From assembly GCA_020540725.1 (NCBI GenBank), contig JAJBSL010000007.1:62001-126000 (forward strand): DNA of 64,000 bases, written 5' to 3'. The stretch comes from Lachnospiraceae bacterium EP-SM-12S-S03. Lineage in GTDB: Bacteria; Bacillota; Clostridia; Lachnospirales; Lachnospiraceae. Positions 15,620 through 25,810 of this stretch are shown here, in pieces; within the stretch, counting starts at the first letter, position 1, and each line of letters opens with the position of its first letter. Below the pieces are notes generated by a model. It had not been told where the DNA came from and did not search any database. It worked only from the letters and a program-made list of their open reading frames with translations. The position numbers and the translations under genes were made by a program.

Positions 15620-16359
15620 TATACACTCACCTCGTCTGCAAATGGTTGAACGAGAACGATTCCGATATTATCTTTACCGCCATTCTCATTTGCTTTTTCT
15701 ACTAATTCTTTTGCAGTCTCTACGATATCTCTCCCACTTTTTACAATTCTGAAAATCTCATCGTCCTCCAGCATATCTGTGAGTCCATCCGAACACATCA
15801 GAATTGTATCGCCTTTCTGCAAACGATAATCAAAGAAGTCCACTTCTACATCCTCTTTCGCGCCAATCGCCCTCGTAATGACATTCTTATCCGGATGATA
15901 TTTGGCTTCCTCCTGTTTAATTCCCCCTAAACGTACCATCTCCTGTACAAGAGAATGGTCTCTAGACAACTGCTTAATGTCATCTCTTATCAGATACAGC
16001 CTGCTGTCTCCTACATTTGCAAAATATAATGTATGTTCAATTACTGTAGCAACAACAAGTGTTGTTCCCATTCCATTCAGACTTACTTCCGATGCAGCCG
16101 CTTCAATGATCTTATGATTCACTTCTTTTACCGCATCCGTAATGATCGCTTCAGGTCCCATCTCTTCGCTTTCGCGAATTCTTTCCTTTAATACCTTTAC
16201 CGCATATCGTGAGGCATAGTCTCCGGCTTTGTGCCCTCCCATACCATCTGCAACAACAAACAGATTCGGAATGTTCCCAATCGGTTTATCAGAGGCAAAC
16301 ACGGAATCCTGATTGATCTCACGTTTTCTTCCCACGTCAGTCAATGAAAATACTTTCAT
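15619..16359 (-). CDS. prpC: PP2C-type serine/threonine phosphatase (Stp/PrpC)
   Basis: This cytoplasmic metal-dependent phosphatase reverses phosphorylation by the adjacent PASTA kinase. The 246 residues carry the PP2C motifs in order: REINQDS, VVADGMGGHKAGD (metal-binding aspartate), GMGTTLVVA, ANVGDSRLYLI, SRDHSLVQE, ITRAIGA, CSDGLTDML and GGKDNIGIVLV with the second metal aspartates. It is full length, and the gene lies between rlmN and prkC as in B. subtilis. Confidence 0.96.
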   Translation of the reverse strand: MKVFSLTDVGRKREINQDSVFASDKPIGNIPNLFVVADGMGGHKAGDYASRYAVKVLKERIRESEEMGPEAIITDAVKEVNHKIIEAAASEVSLNGMGTTLVVATVIEHTLYFANVGDSRLYLIRDDIKQLSRDHSLVQEMVRLGGIKQEEAKYHPDKNVITRAIGAKEDVEVDFFDYRLQKGDTILMCSDGLTDMLEDDEIFRIVKSGRDIVETAKELVEKANENGGKDNIGIVLVQPFADEVSV

Positions 16360-16369
16360 ACACTTCTCC

Positions 16370-17413
16370 TTACTTCTGCTCTTTGTTTACATGTCGTCTC
16401 CGAAGTTGTCCACAGGCACCGTCTATATCCGAGCCCATTTCTCTTCTTATAGTAACATTTATCCCGTTTTTTTCAAGTTTATTTTTGAATTTCTCCGCAT
16501 TCTCCCTCGTCGGTTTCTCGAAATCCCGCTCCTTGATCGGGTTTACCGGGATCAGATTCAGGTGGCAGTTTCTCGGCTTTAAGATACCGATCAGCTCCTT
16601 TGCATCCTCCTCGCTGTCATTCACTCCATGAACAAGACTGTATTCAAATGTAATTCTTCTTCCCGTTTTTTCAAAGTAATAATCACAAGCTGCAAGTACA
16701 TCCGGAAGTTCATATTTATTGGCAACCGGCATCAGTTTTTTCCTTTTTTCCTGATTGGATCCATGCAAAGATAATGCCAGCGTAATCTGCAGTTTTTCCT
16801 CTGCAAGTCTTCTCACATTCGGTATAATTCCGCATGTGGAGACCGTAATGTTTCTCTGGCTGATATGCAGCCCATGTTCATCGGTTAACATATGTATAAA
16901 TGTAACAAAATTTTCGTAGTTATCCAAAGGTTCCCCGGTTCCCATCACTACAATATTCGAAACCCTTTCCCCGGATATTTTCTGAATCTGGTATATCTGC
17001 CCCAACATCTCAGACGGCGTCAGATTTCTTGCCAAACCATCCAAGGTAGAAGCACAGAAGCGGCATCCCATCCGACACCCTACCTGAGAAGAAATACAGA
17101 CGGAATTGCCATGTTTATATTTCATCAATACACTTTCTACCACATTGCCGTCATAAAGTTCAAACAAAAACTTATTGGTTCCATCTATTTCTGATATCTG
17201 CCGTTCGATCATGGAAACTTCTCGTATCTCATATTCTTGATTTAATTTCTCTCTGAGTTGTTTGGAAAGGTTGGTCATTTCCTCAAAAGAATCCACCAGC
17301 TTCTCATGCAGCCAGCTATAGATCTGTTTACTGCGAAATGCTTTTTCCCCCATCTGTTCCATCTCATATTTTAACTGTTCAAATGTGTAAGAGCGAATAT
17401 CTTTCTTTTCCAT
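16370..17413 (-). CDS. rlmN: 23S rRNA (adenine-2503-C2) methyltransferase RlmN
   Basis: A radical-SAM enzyme that methylates A2503 of 23S rRNA and A37 of some tRNAs. The 347 residues include the radical SAM motif CRMGCRFCAS (C-x3-C-x2-C), the SAM-binding GTGEPLDNY, the strand STCGIIPN with a catalytic cysteine, and a second key cysteine near the C terminus in DIDGACGQLR. The length is normal and nothing suggests the resistance variant Cfr. It lies 11 nt downstream of rsmB. Confidence 0.96.
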   Translation of the reverse strand: MEKKDIRSYTFEQLKYEMEQMGEKAFRSKQIYSWLHEKLVDSFEEMTNLSKQLREKLNQEYEIREVSMIERQISEIDGTNKFLFELYDGNVVESVLMKYKHGNSVCISSQVGCRMGCRFCASTLDGLARNLTPSEMLGQIYQIQKISGERVSNIVVMGTGEPLDNYENFVTFIHMLTDEHGLHISQRNITVSTCGIIPNVRRLAEEKLQITLALSLHGSNQEKRKKLMPVANKYELPDVLAACDYYFEKTGRRITFEYSLVHGVNDSEEDAKELIGILKPRNCHLNLIPVNPIKERDFEKPTRENAEKFKNKLEKNGINVTIRREMGSDIDGACGQLRRRHVNKEQK

Positions 17414-17424
17414 TCTCCTGCTCC

Positions 17425-18777
17425 TTATTCTTTCTTACGAAATGCCGCAATGAAAAATCCATCACTTTCATGGATTCCCGGAAGTAACTGCAAGCATCCT
17501 TCTTTCACACTTTCTTTCAGTGCTCCGCAAAGCATTCCTTCCAATGAAACCGGTTCAAATTCCGGATGTTCTTTCAGAAACCATCGTACATTTCCCATAT
17601 TTTCATCTTCATTGATCGTGCATGTACTATAAACCAAAGTTCCTCCCGGTTTCACATATCTGTGTACGACTGACAAGATATCTTTCTGAAGCTGCGCCAG
17701 TTCTTTCTGTGTCTGTTCTGTCATTTTATATTTGATGTCTGCCTTTTTCCCGATAACGCCAAGGCCGGAACATGGAAGATCTGCAATCACAATATCTGCC
17801 TTTTCTTCCGACTTTGCATCGAACATAAGAGCATCCATCTGTACGGCCTCCATATTCTTCATCTGTGAACGCTCAATGTTGTCCCAGATCAGATCCACCT
17901 TATATTCCGTCAGGTCCCTTGCCTCCACATGGCCCGTTCCTCTTAATTTATCCGCAATATGCAGCGACTTCCCTCCCGGTGCCGCACATACATCGATGAC
18001 ATAATCTCCTTCTTTTGGATTGGCAGCTTCTGCAACAAACATAGAACTGAAATCCTGTACTTGGAAATCTCCATCTTCAAAGCTTTCCAGTTCTTGCAGA
18101 TAATCATAACCGGAAATCTCAAAGGCATAGTCAAGATACGGATTCGTCTTTACAGCAACACCTTCTTCTTTAAGTTTCTGAACCAATTCTTCCTTGGAAA
18201 CCCGGTTTAAGTTACAACGGATCATCGTTCCTTTTTCCGTAAGAAAACCTTGCAGTATGTTCTCAATCGTATCTATATCATAAGATTTCTGCCACTTTTT
18301 CAGAATCCATTCCGGCATAGAATACTTTACTGACATATATTCTATCATATTCTCTTTGTCAGGATATTGAATATTGCTTACATTTCTGTCAATATTGCGT
18401 AACACTCCGTTTACAAAACCTTTCAGATTCGTAAATCCTTTCCTTTCCGCCAGTTTCACCGCCTCATTGCAAACAGCAGAATTAGGAACGCTGTCCATAT
18501 ACAAAATCTGGTAGACTGCGTTCCTAATAATCGTCCGGATCACCGGTTTCATCTTATTTACTTTTACTTTCGAAAATTGATTGATGATATAGTCAATCTC
18601 TATCATATGTTCCAGCGTACCTTCCACCACTCTTGTGATGAAGGCACGCTCTCTTTTCTCTAAATACTGATATTTTGAAAGGGTGTTGCGAAGAGCAATG
18701 TGTTCATACTCCCCGTCTCTTGTGATTCCGAGTAAAATCCCAAGAATCAGCTCTCTTTCATTTACCGCCTTAGTCAT
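17425..18777 (-). CDS. rsmB: 16S rRNA (cytosine-967-C5) methyltransferase RsmB
   Basis: Methylates C967 of 16S rRNA. The 450-residue protein has the N-terminal NusB-like helical domain (RNAVYQILYMDSVPNSAVCNEAV) and a C-terminal SAM methyltransferase domain with VIDVCAAPGGKSLH, ADLPCSGLGV (the PC motif cysteine) and VYSTCTINEDEN (the catalytic TC). The start overlaps the end of the metallopeptidase gene by 8 nt. Confidence 0.96.
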   Translation of the reverse strand: MTKAVNERELILGILLGITRDGEYEHIALRNTLSKYQYLEKRERAFITRVVEGTLEHMIEIDYIINQFSKVKVNKMKPVIRTIIRNAVYQILYMDSVPNSAVCNEAVKLAERKGFTNLKGFVNGVLRNIDRNVSNIQYPDKENMIEYMSVKYSMPEWILKKWQKSYDIDTIENILQGFLTEKGTMIRCNLNRVSKEELVQKLKEEGVAVKTNPYLDYAFEISGYDYLQELESFEDGDFQVQDFSSMFVAEAANPKEGDYVIDVCAAPGGKSLHIADKLRGTGHVEARDLTEYKVDLIWDNIERSQMKNMEAVQMDALMFDAKSEEKADIVIADLPCSGLGVIGKKADIKYKMTEQTQKELAQLQKDILSVVHRYVKPGGTLVYSTCTINEDENMGNVRWFLKEHPEFEPVSLEGMLCGALKESVKEGCLQLLPGIHESDGFFIAAFRKKE

Positions 18778-19489
18778 CCCGTCTTCCTCCTGTTAAAATG
18801 AGAATTCGAAGGAGCTGTAAAATTGCCGTTGCTGCACTTGCCACATAAGTAAGGGCTGCTGCTCCCAGTACTTTTTTCACATCTCCTACTTCCTCCTGCG
18901 CCATCATTCCGTTACTTCCAAGAATTCGGATTGCACGGTTGGATGCATTGAATTCCACCGGAAGTGTCACAAGCTGGAACAATACTGCTGCTGAAAATGC
19001 GAGGATTCCGAGATTAATCAAAAGAGAAGAAGATTCTCCTGTAATGAAAAGCCCGATCAGTATAAGAGGCCATGCAATTGTGGAGCCAAAATTCGCAACC
19101 GGAACAAGCGCTCCTCTCCACCGAATCGGCGCATAATTCGTTGCATGCTGAATAGCATGTCCGCACTCATGTGCAGCGACACCCACTGCTGCAACCGACA
19201 CGGAATTGTACGTACTGTCTGAAAGTCTCAGAACCTTATTTCTCGGATCGTAATGATCTGTAAGATTTCCTGATACATGTTCAATTCTCACATCATAGAT
19301 TCCCGCTCCGTGAAGAACCCGCTCTGCTGCTTCATGTCCGGTGAGTCCGGCTCTGTTCCTGACTCTTTGATATCTGGCAAATGTACTTTTAACTCTGGCA
19401 GATGCCAAAAGGCTAAGCACAACACCGATCAATACTAATATATAAGTAGGATCGATTCTGTAATACATTGGATAATACATATTAATCAC
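18770..19489 (-). CDS. YugP-like neutral zinc metallopeptidase
   Basis: A membrane-anchored peptidase-like protein of 239 residues with an N-terminal membrane helix (YILVLIGVVLSLLAS), the zinc motif HECGH in VAAHECGHAIQHATNYAP near residue 125, and two to three further membrane segments after it. This is the YugP-type layout common in Firmicutes; its substrate is not established. It sits between fmt and rsmB with 8-nt overlaps on both sides, a conserved placement. Confidence 0.9.
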   Translation of the reverse strand: MINMYYPMYYRIDPTYILVLIGVVLSLLASARVKSTFARYQRVRNRAGLTGHEAAERVLHGAGIYDVRIEHVSGNLTDHYDPRNKVLRLSDSTYNSVSVAAVGVAAHECGHAIQHATNYAPIRWRGALVPVANFGSTIAWPLILIGLFITGESSSLLINLGILAFSAAVLFQLVTLPVEFNASNRAIRILGSNGMMAQEEVGDVKKVLGAAALTYVASAATAILQLLRILILTGGRRDD

Positions 19490-20414
19490 CTAATTTCGTC
19501 ATTTCTTTTATCTGATATCCACGTAGAAATGCTCCTGCGTCCATCCGCTTCTTACCCGGAATCTGAAGTTCCAATATCTTCAACTGCAAATCTCCGGTCT
19601 GCACTGTAAACGCTTCCTTCTCTACTTTCACTATTGTTCCCGGTTCTTCCTTCGTTGATTCTTCCACAACTTCCGCTGCCCAGATTTTCATGACTTTTCC
19701 GTTCCACATTGTATATGCACTCGGCCAAGGATTCAATCCGCGAATCAACCGTTCGATGGAAACCGCATCTATATTCCAGTCTATATTTCCCAATTTTTTG
19801 TCCAGCATTTTCGCATAAGCAGTGGTGGTCTCTCCCTGCTTTACCGGAATTACTGTTTTCTCTTCCAGCGCTTTTAATGTCTCCACGCATAATTTTGCCC
19901 CGGCTTCTGCCAGTTTATCATGCAGGCTTCCGCCTGTCTCATCTTTTTCAATCTTCACTTCCGTCTTCAGAAGCATATCTCCCGTATCAAGCCCCGCATC
20001 CATCTGCATGGTTGTAACACCTGTGACTTTCTCTCCATCGATGATCGACCACTGGATCGGCGCTGCACCACGGTATTTCGGAAGCAATGATGCATGTACA
20101 TTCACGCACCCGTACGGTGTCATATCCAGAATCTCCTGTGGAAGAATCTGTCCGAATGCAATGACAACCATAATGTCTGCATTGTATTTCCGAAGTTCCT
20201 CCATACAATCCTCATCTCTTACTTTCTTTGGCTGGAATACCGGAATATCGTGCTTCAAGGCTGCTTCCTTCACCGGAGTGAACTGCATTTCTTTTCCGCG
20301 CCCCTTCGGTTTATCCGGCTGCGTCACTGCAAGTACGACTTCATGCCCTGCATCTACAAGGGCCTCTAACGTTCCCACAGAAAAATCCGGTGTCCCCATA
20401 AAAATTACTTTCAT
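19482..20414 (-). CDS. fmt: Methionyl-tRNA formyltransferase
   Basis: Formylates initiator Met-tRNA using 10-formyl-tetrahydrofolate. The 310 residues begin KVIFMGTPDFSVGTLEAL, contain the catalytic HASLLPKYRGAAPIQW with the NVHAS asparagine/histidine, then TGVTTMQMDAGLDTGDML, and a C-terminal OB-like tRNA-binding domain. It pairs functionally with the deformylase gene 12 nt upstream. Confidence 0.97.
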   Translation of the reverse strand: MKVIFMGTPDFSVGTLEALVDAGHEVVLAVTQPDKPKGRGKEMQFTPVKEAALKHDIPVFQPKKVRDEDCMEELRKYNADIMVVIAFGQILPQEILDMTPYGCVNVHASLLPKYRGAAPIQWSIIDGEKVTGVTTMQMDAGLDTGDMLLKTEVKIEKDETGGSLHDKLAEAGAKLCVETLKALEEKTVIPVKQGETTTAYAKMLDKKLGNIDWNIDAVSIERLIRGLNPWPSAYTMWNGKVMKIWAAEVVEESTKEEPGTIVKVEKEAFTVQTGDLQLKILELQIPGKKRMDAGAFLRGYQIKEMTKLGD

Positions 20415-20426
20415 TGTCTACGCCCC

Positions 20427-20903
20427 CTATTCCTGTTCCTCGTCATAGGTCACATCGTACAGTTCACCTTCTACGAGTTCTACGTACATTTTCCCATCTA
20501 AGTGATCCAGTTCATGGCAAAATGCTCTTGCAAGAAGTTCTTCTCCTTCATATTCCACCGGTTCCATATTCACATCCAATGCTTTCACTTTCACATAATT
20601 CGGTCTTGTTACCTGCCCTGCTTTGCCCGGAAGGCTCAAACATCCTTCTGATCCGGTCTGTGTTCCGCTTGTCTCCACAATCTCCGGGTTGATCAAAAGC
20701 ATCGGTCCCTCTCCCACATCAATGACAACAATCTGCTTCAGAATACCAACCTGCGGCGCCGCAAGTCCTACTCCTCCTGATTCATATAATGTATCAAACA
20801 TATCCTCAATCAATTCCATTGTCCGTGGTGTCATCATCTTCACCGGTTTACATTTCTTTGTTAAGACTTCGTCTCCCATTTCCCTAATCTGTCTGATTGC
20901 CAT
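20427..20903 (-). CDS. def: Peptide deformylase
   Basis: Removes the formyl group from new proteins. The 158 residues contain all three family motifs: GVGLAAPQVG, EGCLSLPG (metal-binding cysteine) and HELDHLDG (metal-binding histidines and catalytic glutamate). It is placed next to fmt, and priA ends 12 nt upstream. Confidence 0.97.
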   Translation of the reverse strand: MAIRQIREMGDEVLTKKCKPVKMMTPRTMELIEDMFDTLYESGGVGLAAPQVGILKQIVVIDVGEGPMLLINPEIVETSGTQTGSEGCLSLPGKAGQVTRPNYVKVKALDVNMEPVEYEGEELLARAFCHELDHLDGKMYVELVEGELYDVTYDEEQE

Positions 20904-20914
20904 CTCATTTCCTC

Positions 20915-23143
20915 CTAAAATACGTTAATCGGATTAAAATCAAACTGGATTCTCATCTTCTTGAACCCTTCGTTAACCTCGATATATTTTTCCAACTGAT
21001 TTTTCATCTCTATTAGCATACCATATCTTTCATGTTTTATATAAATAATTTTTCTATAAATATCATTAACTTTTCCTATATACGGGCTTGCCGGCCCGAT
21101 CATCTGATATTCACCATCCCGATTTCTCTTACCTGCATACTCCTTCAGATAATAGGCTCCCTTTTCCAGTAATTCCTCATCTTTACACGTCATAAGAACT
21201 GCCAGAAGCTGCTCTGCAGGCGGATATCCCATCAGCTCCCGATAAGAGATTTCCTGTTCATAGAAACTCATATAATCCTGACTGGCCGCAGTTTCCACAC
21301 AATAATGCTCCGGGCTATACGTCTGAATAACCACTTCCCCATTCTTTTCTCCTCTTCCTGCCCTTCCTGCCGCCTGAGTTAAAAGCTGGAAAGTTCGTTC
21401 ACCTGCCCGGTAATCGTCCGCATACAAAGATAAATCCGCCGCAAGAATTCCCACTAATGTAACATTGGGGAAATCATGTCCTTTTACGATCATCTGTGTT
21501 CCAATGAGAATGTCTGCCTCTTCATTTGCAAAGGCAGCCAGAATTTTCTCGTGTCCGTCCTTCTCCCGCGTTGTGTCCATGTCCATGCGAAGCACCCTTG
21601 CTCCCGGAAATTCTCTTTTCACCAGTTCTTCAATCTGTTGTGTTCCCGCACGGAAACCTCCGATATATTTCGAACCGCATTTCGGACATCTCTCATAAAG
21701 GGGCTCTTCATATCCGCAATAATGACAGACAAGTTGTCGATTTTTATGAGCCGACAACGCCACATCACAATGTGGACATTTTGCCACATGACCGCAGGAA
21801 CGGCAGGAAACGAATCCCGCATAGCCTCTCCGGTTGATAAAAAGCATGATCTGCTCTTTTTTTCGAATCCTATCCTCCATCAGTTCCCTGAGCTTGTCAC
21901 TGATAATGGAGCGGTTCCCGCTTCTCAGCTCTTCTCTAAGATCTACGGTATACACTTGTGGAAGGCTCTGCTGCATGGCACGTTTTTTTAAAGTCAAAAG
22001 CTCATACTCACCTCGAAGTGCCTTGTAATAAGAATCTACAGCCGGGGTCGCCGAACCAAGTACAACACTTGCCCCTTCCATTCTTGCCCTTGCCTGTGCC
22101 GTCTCTCTCGCATGATATCTTGGAATCTGTTCACTTTTGTATGTGGCTTCATGTTCCTCATCGATTACGATCAATCCAAGATCAGGAAATGTAGTAAATA
22201 ATGCAGAGCGTGGACCGATCATCACATCAATCTCCCCATTCTTTGCCCGCATCATCTGGTCATAACGCTCGCCCTCCGAAAGTCTGGAATTCATAATAGA
22301 GACCCGGTCACCAAATCTTCGATAAAAGCGAAGGACGGTCTGATACGTCAACGCAATCTCCGGAATCAGTACGATCACTTGTCTTCCTGCCCGGATTACT
22401 GTTTCCATCATTTCCATATATACTTCTGTTTTGCCACTTCCGGTAACTCCGTGGATTAAATACGTCTTATAGATCCCCCCACTATAGTCTTCCCGAAATC
22501 GTCTGATGGCCCGGCTCTGTTCTTCCGTATAAACCGGTTTGGACTCTTTTCTTTCCCGGACACGTACCGGATTCCGATAGATTTGTTCTTCCCTGACATC
22601 TAATACATGTTGTTCCTTTAAAGCCCGTATAACCGAAGCTGTGATATTCAGCTTTTTTGTTACCAGTTCGTACGGAAGTTCCTGATAGTCCAAAAGTTCT
22701 GCAAGAAGTCTTGCCCTGGCTTTCTGATTCTTATGTAAATAAAAATCCAGTTTCTCTTTTCCTTCTTCCTCTGTAAGAAGAAGGAAAAGGGTCCTCTTCA
22801 TTCGGGATTTCATCTTCTGCTTCACAGGCAGAACTGTGCGCAGTGCCTGAATCATGGTTCCCCCGTAATGTTCCTTCATCCAGGCCGCCAAAGCAATCAT
22901 CTTTCCTTCAATTGCCATGGCACCCTCGGATAAACCTGTAATCTCCTTTATCTTATCCGCATCATATTGACATATGTCTGAGAAACCTACCACATAACCT
23001 TTTGTTTCTTTATTTCCTCTGCCAAAAGGCACCAAAACTTCCGCGCCCACTTTCAGTCTTTCTTCCAGTTGTACCGGAATGCTGTACTGAAATACCTTAT
23101 CTAATTTCTCGTGGGTAATGTCAATGATGATATCTGCGTACAT
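20915..23143 (-). CDS. priA: Primosomal protein N' (replication restart helicase PriA)
   Basis: PriA reloads the replisome at stalled forks. The 742 residues show the N-terminal 3'BD domain (MYADIIIDITHEKLDKVFQY), a superfamily 2 helicase with Walker A GVTGSGKTEVY, DEEH box VIDEEHEATYK and GSATPAVDSYY, then the zinc-binding insert with four CxxC pairs (CRSCGHVAKCPHCD, CHYCGYEEPLYERCPKCG) and helicase motifs GTQMIVKGHDF and QAAGRAGRG. The start overlaps the end of murE by 23 nt. Confidence 0.97.
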   Translation of the reverse strand: MYADIIIDITHEKLDKVFQYSIPVQLEERLKVGAEVLVPFGRGNKETKGYVVGFSDICQYDADKIKEITGLSEGAMAIEGKMIALAAWMKEHYGGTMIQALRTVLPVKQKMKSRMKRTLFLLLTEEEGKEKLDFYLHKNQKARARLLAELLDYQELPYELVTKKLNITASVIRALKEQHVLDVREEQIYRNPVRVRERKESKPVYTEEQSRAIRRFREDYSGGIYKTYLIHGVTGSGKTEVYMEMMETVIRAGRQVIVLIPEIALTYQTVLRFYRRFGDRVSIMNSRLSEGERYDQMMRAKNGEIDVMIGPRSALFTTFPDLGLIVIDEEHEATYKSEQIPRYHARETAQARARMEGASVVLGSATPAVDSYYKALRGEYELLTLKKRAMQQSLPQVYTVDLREELRSGNRSIISDKLRELMEDRIRKKEQIMLFINRRGYAGFVSCRSCGHVAKCPHCDVALSAHKNRQLVCHYCGYEEPLYERCPKCGSKYIGGFRAGTQQIEELVKREFPGARVLRMDMDTTREKDGHEKILAAFANEEADILIGTQMIVKGHDFPNVTLVGILAADLSLYADDYRAGERTFQLLTQAAGRAGRGEKNGEVVIQTYSPEHYCVETAASQDYMSFYEQEISYRELMGYPPAEQLLAVLMTCKDEELLEKGAYYLKEYAGKRNRDGEYQMIGPASPYIGKVNDIYRKIIYIKHERYGMLIEMKNQLEKYIEVNEGFKKMRIQFDFNPINVF

Positions 23144-24602
23144 ATTCTAACTCCTTCATTGTTTCACGGACGATTTCATGGTCATCCATATGGTATCGGA
23201 TTCCTTTGATTTCCTGATAATCTTCATGCCCCTTTCCTGCAAGAAGAATCACATCTCCTTTGCGTGCATGAAAAAGCGCATATCTTACCGCCTCTCTCCG
23301 GTCGCGGATTTCCACATATTTTCCTTCTGTCTTTTCTATTCCGGTGCGGATGTCCTGCATAATCTTCAACGGTTCTTCATATCTTGGATTATCCGAGGTA
23401 ATAATGGTAAGATCCGACATCTGACCGGACACTCTTCCCATCTCATAACGTCTGTCCTTCGCTCTTCCGCCTCCACATCCGAATATTGTAACAATTCTCT
23501 TCGGATTATATGAGTGTATCATTTCCAGCACACTTTGTAAACTCATGGCGTTATGTGCATAGTCAATCATTACAGTGAAATCGTGTTCCTTTTCCATAGA
23601 AATTCTCTCAACCCTTCCACACACCTGCACATGTGCCAGTACTTTTTGGATCTTTTCTTTTTGTATTCCAAGATTTTTGCACGCCGCATACGCAGCCGTT
23701 GAATTGTATATATTAAACTTCCCCGGCATAGAAATACAAAATCTTTCTCCATTGATTTCATATTCCGCTCCGAGTCCGTTCATTTCTTTCTTCATTCTCT
23801 GTTTTAAAATTTTATAGTCTGCACAGTTTTGAAAACCAAATGTTTCGATTTTGCAGGATGCATCCCGTATCATGTCCTTCCAGTAAGGGTCATCCTTGTT
23901 CAGTATTCCAAGTTTGCACTGTCTGAAAAGTTTTGCTTTGCATTGCTTATATTCTTCAAAATCCACATGTTCATACTTTCCGATATGATCTTTCCCCAAA
24001 TTTGTAAATATGCCGATATCAAAATAGATTTCATCAGTCCTATGAAGTTTCAATCCCTGGGAAGACACTTCCATCACAACAATATCACATCCGGCATCCA
24101 CCATTTCCCTCAAATATTTCTGAAGGAAAAGCGACTCAGGGGACGTATGTTTTGCAGGGATCTTCCGCTCACCATTCCACACTCCCATTGTTCCGACAAG
24201 CCCAGGCTTATGATTTGTCTGTTGTTTCAATATTTCATAAATCATACAGGCTGTGGTTGTTTTCCCCTTCGTTCCTGTAACCCCGACCGTGGTAATCTTC
24301 TCTGCCGGATAATCATAAAATGCGGCTGCAATTCTCGCCAGTGCATACCTGGTGTCTTTCACACGGATCACACAAATTCCAGGGGGCGCTTCTATTTCTT
24401 TCTCCACCACCACTGCAACTGCTCCTTTTCCCACTGCATCTTTGATAAAATCACATCCATCGAAAACCATTCCGGTAATACAGATAAACAGGGCATCCTT
24501 CTCGGCATCTTCGGAATCACTCACAACTTTTGCAATCTCTATCTCTTTTGTTCCTTGTATTACTTCATACTCCAAACGTTCCAATAGCTTTACAAGTTCC
24601 AT
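23121..24602 (-). CDS. murE: UDP-N-acetylmuramoyl-L-alanyl-D-glutamate--diaminopimelate ligase (MurE)
   Basis: Adds the third residue to the peptidoglycan stem. The 493 residues include the ATP motif GVTGTKGKTTT, the central domain TNLGKDHIGKYEH and VMIDYAHN, and in the C-terminal domain TSDNPRYEEP. DNPR is the signature of meso-diaminopimelate specificity, and GKGHEDYQ follows. Contrast this with the MurE paralogue at 59017-60540, which lacks DNPR. The gene lies between dinB and priA. Confidence 0.95.
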   Translation of the reverse strand: MELVKLLERLEYEVIQGTKEIEIAKVVSDSEDAEKDALFICITGMVFDGCDFIKDAVGKGAVAVVVEKEIEAPPGICVIRVKDTRYALARIAAAFYDYPAEKITTVGVTGTKGKTTTACMIYEILKQQTNHKPGLVGTMGVWNGERKIPAKHTSPESLFLQKYLREMVDAGCDIVVMEVSSQGLKLHRTDEIYFDIGIFTNLGKDHIGKYEHVDFEEYKQCKAKLFRQCKLGILNKDDPYWKDMIRDASCKIETFGFQNCADYKILKQRMKKEMNGLGAEYEINGERFCISMPGKFNIYNSTAAYAACKNLGIQKEKIQKVLAHVQVCGRVERISMEKEHDFTVMIDYAHNAMSLQSVLEMIHSYNPKRIVTIFGCGGGRAKDRRYEMGRVSGQMSDLTIITSDNPRYEEPLKIMQDIRTGIEKTEGKYVEIRDRREAVRYALFHARKGDVILLAGKGHEDYQEIKGIRYHMDDHEIVRETMKELEYVRRYHH

Positions 24603-24615
24603 AAAGTTCCCTCTA

Positions 24616-25809
24616 TTACAAAAATGTTCCGCGTTTCACCGCATCCTCCCCGAACCGTTTTCGAATATCGTCCAAGGCCTTATCCAGCTTTTTTTGTTTC
24701 TCATCCTTCGGCTTTTCAAGCTGCATATCAAAAATAGTAAGCTGTTCCGGTGCCGATTCTTCCACAAGCTTTGACGTCCGGATTCCCAAAAGACGAACAG
24801 GCTGTCCGTTCCAAAGTTCTTTAAAAAGTTCGCATGCATTTTCATAAATCATCTGATCGGAATTTGTTGCCCGCATAAACTGCTTCTGATGAGAGAAAGT
24901 TCTAAAATCATGATATTTGATCTCCACACTCACCATCCCTGCTTTCTGTTCTGCCTTTCGAAGACGCTTTCCCACACTTTCAGAAAGCCAAAGAAGTACT
25001 TCTTTTGCCTCTTCTTCTGTTCTGGCATCTTCAGAAAGCGTGGTAGAATTCCCGATTCCTTTCGCTGCACTCTCCTCGGAATGTACCTTCATATCTCCGA
25101 TTCCATTGGCAAATTCCCAAAGTGTCCTTCCGTGGCTTTTTAAATGCAATTCCAATATATGCGGATCTGTCTTGGCCAACTGCCCAATCGTTCTGATTTC
25201 CAATTTCTTCAACACTTCCACACTGGATTTCCCTGCCATATAAAGTTCTGACACCGGAAGCGGCCACATCTTCAGTTGTATCTCCTGCGGAAATAATGTA
25301 TGGATCTTATTCGGTTTCTCAAAATCCGATGCCATTTTTGCCAAAAGTTTATTGCTGGAAATCCCGACATTTACTGTAAAACCAAATTTCTCATATACTG
25401 CATTTTTGATTTCCAAAGCTGCTTCCACGGAAGACGTATACCGCCCTGAAATCCCCGTAAAATCCATATAACATTCATCTACACTCACCTGCTCAATGTC
25501 CGGAGTATACGTGTAAAGGAAATCCATCAGCTTCCTACTATATATACTATACATTTTATGGTTCGGAGGTTCCATAATCAGGCCGGGACACTTACGAAAG
25601 GCATTCGCAACAGGTTCCCCCGTACGAATGCCATATTTTTTTGCAGGGATAGACTTGGCAAGAACAACTCCATGACGGGACTTTTGGTCTCCCCCGATGA
25701 TACACGGAATCTCACGCAAATCTATCTTACTTCCATTTTTTAATTTTTCTACCGCTGTCCAACTTAAATATGCGGAATTCACATCTATATGAAAAATGAT
25801 CGGTGTCAT
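24616..25809 (-). CDS. dinB: DNA polymerase IV (Y family)
   Basis: A translesion DNA polymerase of 397 residues. The catalytic acidic residues lie in FHIDVNSAYLSW (metal aspartate) and SVDECYMDFTG (DE pair). Other family regions are GVVLAKSIPAKKYGI, NVGISSNKLLAKMASD, the HhH-like thumb region and a C-terminal little-finger domain. The first motif reads DVNSAYLSW and not DMDAFFAS, a variant common in clostridial homologues. No beta-clamp motif was verified beyond a Gln-rich-type tail ending near QLTIFDM. It precedes murE by 13 nt. Confidence 0.92.
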   Translation of the reverse strand: MTPIIFHIDVNSAYLSWTAVEKLKNGSKIDLREIPCIIGGDQKSRHGVVLAKSIPAKKYGIRTGEPVANAFRKCPGLIMEPPNHKMYSIYSRKLMDFLYTYTPDIEQVSVDECYMDFTGISGRYTSSVEAALEIKNAVYEKFGFTVNVGISSNKLLAKMASDFEKPNKIHTLFPQEIQLKMWPLPVSELYMAGKSSVEVLKKLEIRTIGQLAKTDPHILELHLKSHGRTLWEFANGIGDMKVHSEESAAKGIGNSTTLSEDARTEEEAKEVLLWLSESVGKRLRKAEQKAGMVSVEIKYHDFRTFSHQKQFMRATNSDQMIYENACELFKELWNGQPVRLLGIRTSKLVEESAPEQLTIFDMQLEKPKDEKQKKLDKALDDIRKRFGEDAVKRGTFL

Positions 25810-25810
25810 C

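Noticed and set aside
16370-17413. Cfr-type ribosomal resistance methyltransferase
   Set aside because: Length, context and motifs fit housekeeping RlmN in a conserved gene order.
23829-24587. 252-codon plus-strand ORF antisense to murE
   Set aside because: Long but Cys/His/Phe-rich with no start signal; murE motifs are complete on the other strand.
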